Of a DNA stretch of 64,000 bases, positions 12,717 to 23,157 are shown piece after piece. Made by a program: the position numbers and the translations under genes. The DNA comes from Lithobates sylvaticus (Eukaryota > Chordata > Amphibia > Anura > Ranidae), in the NCBI GenBank assembly GCA_028564925.1, contig CM053030.1, positions 3,705,604-3,769,603 of the forward strand. The letters are read 5' to 3'. Under the pieces are notes generated by a model, which did not search any database, had not been told where the DNA came from, and was given only the letters and a program-made list of their open reading frames with translations. How positions within the stretch are numbered: the stretch's first letter is position 1; every line of letters begins with the position of its first letter.

Positions 12717-13728
12717 TGTGACGGACTGGGGTCTATATGGTCACAAAACAGACACCCCAAAGCAAAATACATATTAATTTTTTATTTTATTTCTAAGCAA
12801 AGAAATACCTTCCTGCTATTCTAGCAATAACCAGTAGATGGCAGAGAGGGTGCACAAACAGTGTCTATATAAGGCCACACACACCATGTGACTGGAATGA
12901 AATGATTCCAGCCATAAAGTACAGTGGACTTGTTACATGCTGTTTGTGTGATTCTTTGCAGGTATGTACTCTAAATCATTCTTAATCTGTATTAAGCTAT
13001 GATAGTAGGATTCCTAAACATCTTGAGCAGATGCAGGGAAAGTTTTAGCAGATTTAATGCTATAGTTTTGCTGTAATTTGAAGTTTAGAACAGCATGTGT
13101 GAGAAACAGTGGAAAGGGAACAAAAACAAGAAAATACTGCATTAGTCAGAACAAATGTCTAAAATGTATATTATAAGCTCTTGACTGTTCTACATAGGTA
13201 TATTTAAACCTGATTCATGCAAGTTCAATACATTTAGAAAAGCACATGTTTAAAAGCTATTATGATGGGTAAAAAACCTCTTGTGTGAAAACTTAGGCCT
13301 TGCTTCATACATATACAGGCAATGTGCACCATCTAGTGGTTAAAAAAGGGAACTACCGAAATGTTTGTATTAAAGCAATGCATTGCCAGTATGAGTATTG
13401 CACAGTAAGTGTATCATAAAGATAATTATCTATAACACTGAACAGGAATATATATATTATTAAAAGATAATATTGGTCATTATTGTAACTAGGTTTTAAA
13501 ATACTTCAGTTAAAATATGTATTATATATTGTTAATGGTTATAAATGTGATTATAAAAATGTTAATGATGTATTGTTATGTAAAATGAAATGATTCCAGC
13601 CATAAAGTACAGTGGACTTGTTACATGCTGTTTGTGTGATTCTTTGCAGTGCACGCCAAGCTGATCACCTTATCTCATTACGTCTATCACCATCGGCTCT
13701 CTTAAGTCACATTTTGAGGCCGGTAACA
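12717..13728 (+). repeat. 3' LTR of the gypsy element
   Basis: It has the same length and ends as the 5' LTR and the same internal 66-bp repeat. It is preceded by a purine-rich tract and followed by the second CTGG of the target duplication, then the host flank CAGCATGCCC that is contiguous in duplication copy 2. Confidence 0.96.
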
Positions 13729-13763
13729 CTGGCAGCATGCCCACCTGAACCATGATAACTCAT

Positions 13764-14070
13764 CATGCAGATTTAAAGAAAACTGGGTCCTGTGGGGGGG
13801 GGGGGGGGGGGAATACCAAATGGCAACCTGGTTGAGAAACATTGTTGTAATCCAAAAGTAAAAGTAAAATTGCATCCCAAAGCAGACACGTTGTGACATT
13901 TCTCTGATGTTGCAATCCATCTAAAGAATGACGCAATAGTTATTTGGAAGTAGTGCCTGAAATCTTATAAATCTAAGTGTTCTGTTTCTTTTTTTTTCAG
14001 AAAGTTCACTTATGCTGTAGTTAATATGGAAACATGTGTGGTACCACATGTATAATGGCGGACTGGTGAG
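13764..14070. other. Unassigned stretch with poly-G tract
   Basis: It lies between the end of duplication copy 1 and the palindromic hAT element. It contains an uninterrupted G run near 13794-13811. I see no gene. The last 8 bases, CTGGTGAG (14063-14070), are the left target-site copy of the next element. Confidence 0.5.
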
Positions 14071-16793
14071 TAAGGATGAACCGAACACCCCCCCGTTCGG
14101 CTCGCACCAGAACCCGCGAACGGACCTAAAGTCCGTGCAAGCTTTAGAACCCTATTAGTTATAATGGATGCGAACGTTCGAAATTAAAAGTGCTCATTTT
14201 AAAGGCTAATATGCATGTTAATGTCATAAAAAGTGTTTGGGGACCCGGGTCCTGCCCCAGGGGACATGTATCAATGCAAAAAATTTTTTTAAAAACATAC
14301 GTTTTTTCAGGAGCAGTGATTTTAATAATGCTTAAATTGAAACATTAAAGTGTAATATTCCTTTAAATTTCGTACCTGGGGGGTGTCTATAGTATGCCTG
14401 TAAAGGGGCGCATGTTTCCCGTGTTTAGAACTGTCTCTGCGCAAAGTGTCATTTTTGAAAGTAAAAAAGCTATTTAAAATCACTCGCGGCTAATGTTAAT
14501 TGACGGCTCCCGTAACACAGAGAACAGTGATTCATTGAAACTCATTCATAAAAAAAAGTCATTGATAAAAAATAAAAAAAATGAAAAAGAAAAAGCGTAG
14601 GGGTCCCCCCAAATTCAATAACCAGGCCCTTCAGGTCTGGGATGGATATTAAGGGAAAGCCCAGCCAAAAAAAAAATGGCGTGAGGTCCCCCTCAAAATC
14701 CATACCAGACCCTTATCCGAGCACGCAACCTGGCAGGCCGCAGGAAAAAGGGGGGGGACGAGAGCGGCCCCCCCTCTCGCCTGAACCGTACCAGGCCACA
14801 TGCCCTCAACATTGGGAGGATGCTTTGGGGGTCTAAGACCCCTAAAGCACCTTGTCCCCATGTTGATGAGGACAAGGGCCTCTTCCCCACAACCGTGCCC
14901 GGTGGTTGTGGGGGTCTGCGGGCGGGGGGCTTATCGGAATCTGGAAGCCCCCTTTAACAAGGGGACCCCCAGATCCCGCCCCCCCCCCTGTGTGAAATGG
15001 TAAGGGGGTACAAAAGTACCCCTACCATTTCACCAAAAAAGTGGCAAAAATGGTAAAAATGACAGGAGACGGTCTTTGACAATTCCTTTATTAAAATCTT
15101 CTTTCTTCTTTCTTCATCCTTCGGTTTCTTCATCTTCTCCTTCCTTCATCTTCTTCCATCTTCTTCTTCCATTTTCTTCTTCCTCTGATCCGCTTCTTCT
15201 TGCGCTGGTCTTCTCGTCCTTCTCGTCCGGCATCTTCTTCCGTCGGCGTCGGCGTCGGTGTCTTCTTGGGCCGCTCCGCGCAATGGGAGGCTCCCGCTGT
15301 GTGAGGCTCCGCTCCATCTGACAGGTCTTTTAAAACGGAGGGCACCTGGTGACCCCGCCCCCCTCTGACGTCATGGGGAAAGCCATCATGGAATTCCCCA
15401 TGACGTCCCTGTGCGTCAGAGGGGGCGGGGTCACCAGGTGCCCTCCATTATAAAAGACCTGTCAGACGGAGCGGAGCCTCACACAGCGGGAGCCTCCCAT
15501 TGCGCGGAGCGGCCCAAGAAGAGACAGAGACACCGACGCCGACGGAAGAAGATGCCGGACGAGAAGGACGAGAAGACCAGCGTAAGAAGAAGCGGATCGG
15601 AGGAAGAAGAAAATGGAAGAAGAAGATGGAAGAAGATGAAGGAAGGAGAAGATGAAGAAACCGAAGGATGAAGAAAGAAGAAAGAAGATTTTAATAAAGG
15701 AATTGTCAAAGACCGTCTCCTGTCATTTTTACCATTTTTGCCACTTTTTTGGTGAAATGGTAGGGGTACTTTTGTACCCCCTTACCATTTCACACAGAGG
15801 GGGGGGCCGGGATCTGGGGGTCCCCTTGTTAAAGGGGGCTTCCAGATTCCGATAAGCCCCCCGCCCGCAGACCCCCACAACCACCGGGCACGGTTGTGGG
15901 GAAGAGGCCCTTGTCCTCATCAACATGGGGACAAGGTGCTTTAGGGGTCTTAGACCCCCAAAGCATCCTCCCAATGTTGAGGGCATGTGGCCTGGTACGG
16001 TTCAGGCGAGAGGGGGGCCGCTCTCGTCCCCCCCTCTTTTCCTGCGGCCTGCCAGGTTGCGTGCTCGGATAAGGGTCTGGTATGGATTTTGAGGGGGACC
16101 CCACGCCATTTTTTTTGGCTAGGGTTCCCCTTAAAATCCATACCAGACCTCAAGGGCCTGGTTATTGAATTTGGGGGGACCCCTACGCTTTTTTTTTGTT
16201 TTTTATTAATGAATGACTGTTCTCTGTGTTACAGGAGCCATCAATTCATTAGCCGCGAGTGATTTTAAATAGCTTTTTTCCTGCAAAAATGACACTTTTT
16301 TGCAGGGACAGTTCTAAGCACAGGAAACCTGCCCCCCTTCACAGGCCACCTATAGATACCCCCCAGATGTGATACTGCAATGCTGTTCTAACAGCACGCA
16401 CACACATATCCCCAGAAATAGAGCACATATTGTCAGCGGCACACTGACACTGACTGAAACATAATATGCGAGGCCGCCGGCGCGGCGGCCTCTTATACCG
16501 TGGGGCGTGTACTAAAGCCCCTGAGCTATAATTGGCTACAGGCATCCTGCCTGTAGCCAATTATGGCTCTCCTCGCTGCCGGCGCTGTGATTGGCCAAGC
16601 ATGCAGGGTCACAGTGCATGCTTGGCCAATCATCAGCCAGCATTGCACTGCGCGGGCCGCAATGCATTGCGGGGCCGCTCGCATCACACGAATTTGATGC
16701 GAGCGGCCCCAATAGTTCTGGGCTCGCCGAGCGAGCGAACACCCGGTGCTCGATTCGAACATGGGTTTGAATCGAACACCGGGCTCATCCTTA
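14071..16793. mobile_element. Palindromic (foldback) hAT-type element 1
   Basis: It is flanked by the 8-bp target duplication CTGGTGAG (14063-14070 and 16794-16801) and has short inverted ends (TAAGGATGA against TCATCCTTA), which fits hAT. Nearly the whole element is one long inverted repeat with arms at about 14380-15375 and 15412-16345 and a short centre near 15385. No transposase is seen. The centre carries on each side a CRE-like TGACGTCA or near match, a GC box and a TATA-like box pointing outward. Each arm holds an AATAAA signal in the outward sense about 240 bases on (15693-15698 right; 15087-15092 left, as its complement). A relative lies at 59577-61320. Confidence 0.85.
15320..15460. 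promoter_or_regulatory. Candidate two-way promoter at the palindrome centre
   Basis: On the plus strand GGGGGCGGGG (15421-15430) is followed by TTATAAAAG (15448-15456). On the minus strand the mirrored GC box lies at about 15352-15362 and TTTTAAAAG at about 15326-15334. TGACGTCA or TGACGTC lies near the centre at 15366-15373 and 15400-15406. The same set recurs in the second palindrome at about 60380-60504. Promoter activity is an inference from these motifs only. Confidence 0.4.
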
Positions 16794-16801
16794 CTGGTGA
16801 G

Positions 16802-17818
16802 CCTCCAATGCTGCAAGACCTCTATAAGAGACAGGTATGGAACCTGTGTCTTGGATGCCTTTGGCCAATGAGGTGCAGGTACAAAAAAATATAAATAAAA
16901 ATATGTATGAAGTAGGGGGTAAAGGATATAGGGCATGCAAAGCCCATCAAATTTGTTGGTGTTGAAAGATTCGAGATGTCAAAATGTAGTTATTACCTGT
17001 ACAGAGGCAACTTCTCATGTGGATCCCCAAAGAAATGCCAGGAGCCAGACAGCATGCCCAGTGCTGCCGACTCCGGCTAGTTATAGTGGGGAAACTGAAG
17101 GAGATCAGCTGTGAAAGGGCGCCAAATCGGGCCCTCACAGCTGATAATTTAGATTGGCCAGGGCGGGCGGACAGCAGCGCCGATAGACTGGATGCCATCC
17201 GTCTGGTGAGGTCTTTGATGCAGCGGCGCTGGGCGCGGGCACGCCCGAGGGGGGGCGGAGCCGCGACCAGCGTCGTGACGTCACCGACGCGGACGGAGAT
17301 CCCCTGTCTGTGAGCGTTCCACACTGGAGCGCAAACAGATCGGGCGCCACATCAGAGAGCGCCCAGGGGAGAGAGACATGCGCGTGCGCCGAGTTGAAAT
17401 CAGGCGCGTGCGCCGAGTTGAAATCAGGCGCGTGCGCCGAGTTGAAATCAGGCGCATGCGCACTGTCTCACCCGCGCCGGGCAGCATATTAAATGGGGGG
17501 CATTCAGGCAGTCACTATGTAGTAGGCTATAAGCCTAAAGACAGGTACATGCAACAGGGGAAAAAAGTCCTGGTACAAAGCGCAGTATTCAGATAGAGTT
17601 GCAATGGGGTTAGTTTTACCATGCATGTGTGTCCACAAAGAATGCCTAGAATACAAATTATTCTGAAAGACGGAATGTATATGAAAGTTCGGCACATACG
17701 TAGGAAGTATTAACAATGTAATATTGATGGCACATAATTTGACATAATTATACAAAAATAATAAAAAAAGGAGTCATAATACAGTATATATAGAATGCAA
17801 GCTGTATGATGTAGAAAG
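16802..17818. other. Unassigned stretch with G/C-rich block and 24-bp repeat
   Basis: It holds a G/C- and CpG-rich section at about 17150-17350 and three to four tandem units of about 24 bp (GCGTGCGCCGAGTTGAAATC) at 17386-17462. It lies on the 3' side of the minus-strand Penelope-like fragment and may be its trailing or terminal-repeat region. I see no gene. Confidence 0.45.
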
Positions 17819-18742
17819 TTATAGGTCCAGTTCACAAACGCCGGACTGGAACCCCTCAGGAGAGGGTTGGAAATGAAATGCCTCGTTGAGGCCTGGGGGT
17901 GAAGTAGTGTTGAGTTGGAAAATCCACCTCAGTTCGCTCTGTAGGAGGGCCTTTTTATAGTCTCCTCCTCCTATTGTGGGGGGGGGGATGTGATCAAGTG
18001 CTTTAAAAAGTACTTTAGGAGTATGGTCAGGATGTAACAACTCACAGTGTCGTCCAATGGGAAGATCGGGGTCTTTTTTATTAATACTTACGTAAATGAC
18101 GATAGTTGCGTTGACCAAAAAGGCAATTTAGTCTTTCCCACATGAAAACAACCACATTCACATTCCAAGAGGTAAACAATGCCGACTGAGCGGCAATTGA
18201 CATAGTGTTGAGGAAAAAATTGTTGACCAATTGGGTAATAGATTGTTTTTGGTTGTTTTGCACAGATACCTGCAGTAGCTACAATTACCGCAGGGAAAGG
18301 TGCCCAATAGTTTGGTATGGGATTTGGTAGGTGCTGTATATTCACTCCTAATGAGTTTGTCACGGAGGGATGGAGCCCGTCTATATGTGAGTAAGGGGCG
18401 CATGGGTACAAATGGTGAGAGAGAGTGATCAGTGGTCAGTATATGCCAATATCGAGAGAGTATATCTGTGACTTGACGGTATTGTTGACAATCGGTTGTT
18501 ATGATTCTGAGAGGAGAACGTGATTCTTTTTTTATAGTGGTTGATAGTAATGCCTGTCTGAGATCTGGTTTTGGCTTTTTTGTAGGCGTCTTTTAGGACT
18601 TTATTAGTGTAGCCGCGGCCTCGAAGTCTGTCTCGCAACACCGAGGTCTCGTGTTCAAAAGAAGCCTCTGTGGAACAGTTGCGACGAGCCCGAAGGTATT
18701 GTGCAAAAGGTATAGAATTTAATAATGGTTGAGGATGAAAGC
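17819..18742 (-). mobile_element. Penelope-like element fragment a: linker and GIY-YIG endonuclease
   Basis: Minus-strand translation gives the RT-to-endonuclease linker (IPFAQYLRARRNCS, RGYTNKVLKDAYKKAK), a cysteine pattern CGNCSYCRY, then the GIY-YIG core GIVYLLECECGCFHVGKT, and the C-terminal piece DLPIGRHCELLHPDHTP...LLQSELRWIFQLNT. These are signatures of Penelope-like retroelements, whose GIY-YIG nuclease nicks the target. The frames are broken, so it is a dead copy. The RT part is absent here: a hAT MITE cuts in at 18743. Confidence 0.85.
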
Positions 18743-19215
18743 TAGACACGTGCAATTCGTTTAGTTTTCTTTTAGTTTTTCTTATTTTTTCGTTATTTTC
18801 GTTCATTCGTTTTCCTACGAATGAACGAACGATTCGCTAAAAATTTTAACGAATAACGAATCGTTCGAATCGAACGAATCCGAAAACAACGAAAATCCGA
18901 AAAAAAAAAAAAAATTAGAAACAACGAATCTACGAAAGAAGAAAATCCGAAAAACGAAAACAGGAACAACGAAAATCAAAATGAACGAAAAAATTCGTAA
19001 CTTTTTTTTGTTGTTGAATTGGTAATTCGTAACTTTTTTTTTCGATTCGTAATTTTCCGTGTCTCTTAAAATGTAATAATAGCATACACATTACATAAAA
19101 TTATGAATTATGCTCCGATTACGAATCTACGAATGTTACAAATGTACGAATGCGTCCGAATGCGTCCGAATTTTGAATAAACGAAAATTAAACTAAAAAC
19201 GGAAAAACAAGTTAC
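18743..19215. mobile_element. hAT MITE with TAGACA ends, left part only
   Basis: It starts TAGACACGTGCAATTCG, a one-base variant of the family end TAGACATGTGCA, and continues with the family's interior of CGAA and TTCG motifs. No matching right end is seen before about 19215, so it is truncated. It inserted into the Penelope-like fragment. Confidence 0.65.
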
Positions 19216-19451
19216 TTTTCTTGCATGTGAGTACCACACTATTAATACACTGTCTCATTGGTCAATACTATGGCATCATATTATCTCTTTGATCATTTGC
19301 ATTATTTTTGTAATGAACTAATACCTATCTGTTCATACCATTAGATGAGATTGAAAAGGATTTAAATTCGCCTATGAAAAAGGACAAAAGTCCGAAACAT
19401 GTCGTTGTTTTCCTAGATTCCACATGTACAACAAGTCTGTAATCTTTATAT
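19216..19451. other. Unassigned stretch with hammerhead-like motif
   Basis: It lies between two MITEs. It contains at 19371-19404 CCTATGAAAA, a 4-bp hairpin (GGAC...GTCC), then GAAACATGTCG. The last 8 bases, CTTTATAT (19444-19451), are the left target-site copy of the next MITE. Confidence 0.5.
19371..19404 (+). ncRNA. Hammerhead-ribozyme-like motif (candidate)
   Basis: The order is a CUAUGA-like core, a stem (GGAC, loop AAAA, GTCC), then GAAA, a self-complementary ACATGT and C. This resembles the minimal hammerheads with a very short stem III known from Penelope-like elements, except that the first core block departs from CUGANGA. It is probably degenerate. Confidence 0.35.
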
Positions 19452-20366
19452 TAGACATGTGCACAACAAAAAAATGTGTTTATTTTCGTTTCGTTTTTTT
19501 AGGTTCCGAAAAAAATTTGTTTATTTTCATTTCGTTTTTTTCGTTTCCGTTGATTCGTAACGATTCGTAAATTCGTAAGTCGTCGGTGTTCGCATTCGTA
19601 ACGATTCGTACCTTCGTAAGAGTTTTTTTTTTCGTTGATTCGTTTTTTCGTTAGTTTAATTTTCGTTTATTCGAAATTCGGACGCATTCGGACGCATTCG
19701 GACATTCGTACATTCGTAACATTCGTAGATTCGTAATCGGAGCATAATTCATAATTTTATGTAATGTGTATGCTATTATTACATTTTAAAAGACACGGAA
19801 AATTACGAATCGAAAAAAAAAGTTAGGAATCGAAAAAAAAGTTACGAATCGAAAAAAAAAAAAGTTACGAAACAAAAAAAAAAAGTTACGAATCGAAAAA
19901 ATAAAGTTACGAATGTACGAATTTTTCGTTCAATCCATTCGAGGCACGTTAAGCAGCGCCATTGTAAGGGACACGGAAAATTACCAATGCAACAAAATAA
20001 AAAAAGTTACGAATGTACGAATTTTTTCGTTCAATTCATTCGAAGCACGTTAAGCAGCGCCATTGTAAGGGACACGGAAAAATTACCAATTCAACAAAAT
20101 AAAAAAAGTTACGAATGTACGAATTTTTTCGTTCATTTCGATTTTCGTTGTTCCTGTTTTAGTTTTTCGGATTTTCTTCATTCGTACATTCGTTGTTTCT
20201 AATTTTTTTTTTTTTCGGATTTTCGTTGTTTTTCGGATTCGTTCGATTCAAACGATTCGTTAATCGGATTTGTTCGATTCGAACGATTCGTTCATTCGTA
20301 CGAAAACGAACGAACGAAAATAACGTAAAAAAACGAAAATAAAACGAAACGAATTGCACATGTCTA
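19452..20366. mobile_element. hAT MITE with TAGACATGTGCA ends (915 bp)
   Basis: It starts TAGACATGTGCAC and ends GCACATGTCTA, and is bracketed by the 8-bp target duplication CTTTATAT (19444-19451 and 20367-20374), as in hAT. The interior is strings of TTCGTAACG and its complement, plus about two units of a tandem block containing ACACGGAAAATTAC and TTAAGCAGCGCCATTG, which is hugely amplified in the relative at 46329-48549. It does not code. Confidence 0.9.
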
Positions 20367-20374
20367 CTTTATAT

Positions 20375-21333
20375 ATATGATAGACTACACAACCTTTTGG
20401 CATTGTCAATCCCTGTATGCTTTCTTGTATGCTTCCTTGACAGCTTTTAACATTGTTATCTTATGTACATATCCCTACATGGGTACCTTCAATAAATGCT
20501 TTAGAATCGCATATACATTTTGTCTGTGTCTATCAAATTCCACAAACATCCCCCAGGGGTATTGGCCGTGTCTGTGCACACTAGGCCTGCTTCTTCTTGT
20601 TTCTTGAATGAGGAAGAAGAGAGGCGAGAGAATGAGAAAATGCTAATCGAGGGACAACATATGTATATGTGTGTGCACATACTTACACCCACACACATAT
20701 AGATAAAAAACAACAACAAATAGTGTATCGAGCAATAAATATGAGGGAGAATAGCCGGACCCTAGCTCCTCTAATTGGGTTATTGAATAAGGAAGAAGAG
20801 AGGCGAGAGAAACCCAACAAGGAACACAATAGAAATTGGAATCAAAAGCAAAAAATGAAAACAAGATTAAAAAAAACAGGGCGATATTTGAAAGCATCAA
20901 ATCTTTTCAGAACTGCCAGAAAGGAGAAAACCCCATCAAAAACAAAATGGTCTCATAGATTGCGACGTGTAGATTGTGAGCAGGCGTATAGCGAGACCAA
21001 AACGTCTCACCTCGCCCCGCTGCAAAACAAGAACGCAATTGCATCCTAGAGACGTAACCACTGCGACAACACGCACTTGGAGGGCATGTGAAATACTGTA
21101 AGCAGGGATATAATGAGACTCGAGGTCCCAATCCGCACGCTGCAAATAAAAAACACGTGTATAATCCCATTTGGGAAGCAAGATCCGCTTACGGAATGCA
21201 TGCAATGAAAATTACAATGTGTGTGCGTTACCCAATATATAAAACCTGCTGTAAGCGAGAGCAAAAATGAGTGATGGAGAGAGGATATGAGCCACTATTT
21301 CTATGAAAAGATTTTAAAACAAAACAACTATTG
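20375..21333. other. Unassigned repeat-like stretch
   Basis: No gene is recognised. The segment GCTAATCGAGGGACAACAT to CATACTTAC (20645-20690) recurs at 63736-63780, where a MITE has inserted, so at least part of this stretch is a dispersed repeat. A related phrase, AGGAAGAAGAGAGGCGAGAG, occurs twice (20612 and 20791 areas). Confidence 0.5.
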
Positions 21334-21341
21334 GATACAAT

Positions 21342-22169
21342 TAGACATGTGCAATTCATTTCGTTTTTTTTTTCGTTTTCCGTTAAAATTCGTTATATTC
21401 GTTCATTCGTTATCGTACGAATGATTCGCTAAAAATTTTAACGAATAACGAATTATCGAATCGAGCGAATATGTAAAAAAAAAACAACGAAAATCCGAAA
21501 TAACCAAATTAGAAACAACGAAACTACGAAAGAGGAAAATCCGAAAAACGAAAACAGGAACAACGAAAATCAAAATGAACGAAAAAATTCATACATTCGT
21601 AACTTTTTTTTTGTTGAATTGGTAATTTTCCGTGTCCCTTCCAATGGCGCTGCTTAACGCGCTTCGAATGGATTGAACGAAAAAATTCGTACATTCGTAA
21701 CTTTTTTTTTTTGTTGAATTGGTAATTTTCCGTGTCTCTTACAATGGCGCTGCTTAACGTGCTTCGAATGGATTGAACGAAAAAAATTTGTACATTCGTA
21801 ACTTTTTTTTTCGATTCGTAATTTTCCGTGTCTCTTACAATGTAATAATAGCATACACATTACATAACATTATGAATTATGCTCCGATTACGAATCTACG
21901 AAAACAATGTTACGAAAGTACGAATAAATCAATCTTGCGAAAGTACGAATGCAACTAAATCTACGAAAATACAAATGCGGCCGAATTTCGAAAAAACGGA
22001 AACTAAACTAACGGAAAAACGAATCAATGATAAAATAAATATTACGAAAATACGAATCGTTACGAATACGAACACCGACAACTTAGGAAATTACGAATCG
22101 TTACGAATCAACGGAAACGAACAGAAACTAAACGAAAATAAACACATTTTTCTATTGTGCACATGTCTA
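21342..22169. mobile_element. hAT MITE with TAGACATGTGCA ends (828 bp)
   Basis: It is flanked by the 8-bp target duplication GATACAAT (21334-21341 and 22170-22177). Ends are TAGACATGTGCAATTC and TGTGCACATGTCTA. The interior holds the same CGAA-type strings and two units of the AATGGCGCTGCTTAACG block (about 21640-21800). It inserted at the 3' side of a minus-strand Penelope-like fragment. Confidence 0.9.
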
Positions 22170-22177
22170 GATACAAT

Positions 22178-22560
22178 CTATTGATAGAAATGGGAAACAT
22201 CCCATTGGAAATTGAGTCCAAGAGGACGCCTGGTATTCAGGATGAATATCCGCCGGACTTCACGTTTACATGAGATATTAAACTTGTCACCACCTCTTGG
22301 TGGTATCACAACTTTGTCAACACCTTGAATTACCAGGCTAGATGTATCCTTCTGATGGGATTCATTCCAGTGTCGTGCAACATTTGTAGCATGATTTTTT
22401 GTGGTAGAGGTGGTCATACAGACGATCTTTAAGCCTGCGGGTTGTTCTGCCAACGTATTGTATAGAACATATGGCGCAGGTAAGGGCATATATGATGTAT
22501 CTTGTGTTGCAGTTGACAGATGTGGACGGAATGTTCCTAAATGTGTAAAACTATCACACT
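22178..22560 (-). mobile_element. Penelope-like element fragment b: GIY-YIG endonuclease
   Basis: Minus-strand translation gives the nuclease core (YALTCAICSIQYVGRTTRRL, then KDRLYDHLYHKKS), and after a frame change the C-terminal piece SLVIQGVDKV...REVRRIFILNTRRPLGLN. The order and motifs match the endonuclease end of Penelope-like elements. It is a different subfamily from fragment a by sequence. It is broken and short; the RT part is missing. It lies just downstream, in the minus sense, of the orphan exon at 22591-22701. Confidence 0.8.
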
Positions 22561-22590
22561 GTACAATCCCCCCCCCCCCTTGGAGCTCAC

Positions 22591-22701
22591 CTCCCCTCCT
22601 CCATCCTGGGGATTATTTCCAGACTCCGTCCGGTCACCGTTAGATGGGGTCACCAGCAGCACGCAGATGACGAGAACCCCCAAGATCAGCAGAGTCCTCA
22701 T
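22591..22701 (-). CDS. Possible first coding exon of a secreted host protein
   Basis: Read on the minus strand, ATG at 22701 opens 37 codons starting MRTLLILGVLVICVLLVTPS, a textbook signal peptide with a hydrophobic core and a likely cleavage after the small residues that follow. A polar stretch, then GGGE, comes next. The reading frame stops being needed at GAG/GTGAGC (donor at 22590/22589), a strong splice-donor form, and the exon length is exactly 111 bases. No later exon is recognised in the window; the intron side has been invaded by Penelope-like DNA. I cannot name the family. It could also be an abandoned duplicate exon or chance. Confidence 0.4.
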
Positions 22702-23084
22702 AACTGATCCTCAGCTCGATCCTCACTACTGGAACAAGACAGAAAGACGTTGTACAATGTGTGACCTAAACCCTCCCCTCCTCCTGGGACTGACTATCTG
22801 CTTCACAGTGCTCATAGAAGTTCAGACACACCCCTGTCCCCTCCCCCGGCCCCTTCCTAAATCCTCCCCTATTCATATTATTAGTATTTGTTTTCGCATT
22901 GTGAGGAGTTGAATTGTTATCGCAATGGTAGAGCGATGGGAATGGTGGAGGTGGAAAATGATGGATGTTTAGGAGTTTATTTATATTATGAGATACAAAG
23001 TGGTTGGATAACGGATGGAGGAAATATGGATTTATCCCTATGGAATGTTTCTACGGTGGGATCTGTATGGGATGAAGACGGGGT
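22702..23084. other. Unassigned stretch upstream of the orphan exon
   Basis: In the minus sense this is the 5' side of the possible exon. It contains GTCTTGTTCCAG about 35 bases before the ATG, which could be a splice acceptor, and C/T-rich blocks around 22825-22870. No TATA box is obvious. Part toward 23084 may belong to the LINE that follows. Confidence 0.35.
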
Positions 23085-23157
23085 TCTCCAAACAGCTATG
23101 GAAGTTCTGGAGACCTTACTTACAGAAAGATATCAATAAGATAGAAGGAGTCCGGAG

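Larger units (their letters stand above)
5618..13728 (+). mobile_element. Ty3/gypsy LTR retrotransposon, near full length
   Basis: Two 1012-bp LTRs flank a gag and a pol region. The element is bracketed by the 4-bp target duplication CTGG (5614-5617 and 13729-13732). A site resembling a proline-tRNA primer site (TGGGGGCTCGT, 6633-6643) follows the 5' LTR, and a purine tract (about 12703-12716) precedes the 3' LTR. Domain order protease, RT, RNase H, integrase places it in Ty3/gypsy (Metaviridae). No envelope gene is seen. The LTRs differ at about 5 of 1012 positions by my count, so the insertion is young, perhaps a few million years under typical vertebrate rates. It looks nearly whole but carries roughly two or three breaks in its coding regions. 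The uninserted site is preserved at 55112-55115. Confidence 0.96.
1226..13763 (+). repeat. Large direct duplication, copy 1
   Basis: From 1226 onward the sequence matches 48785 onward on the same strand. The match runs through a TTAA MITE, about 1.5 kb of single-copy-looking DNA, a 20-bp satellite and its 3' flank, and ends near 13763 (55142 in the other copy). Copy 1 is longer because the LTR element 5618-13728 has inserted. By eye the non-satellite parts are highly similar with scattered substitutions and small indels; I did not compute an identity. Starts of the two copies lie about 47.6 kb apart. Confidence 0.88.

Noticed and set aside
15411-15671. Glu/Lys/Arg-rich small protein in palindrome 1
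   Set aside because: The related palindrome 2 has the same DNA but a different frame after a short insertion, so the protein is not conserved.
17310-17492. Repeat peptide GACAELKS over the 24-bp repeat
   Set aside because: The period is a multiple of three, which keeps the frame open by chance; only three to four units and no flanking coding signal.
22888-23139. 83-codon plus-strand frame as a host gene
   Set aside because: The frame that matches a known family here is a different one and belongs to the LINE fragment.
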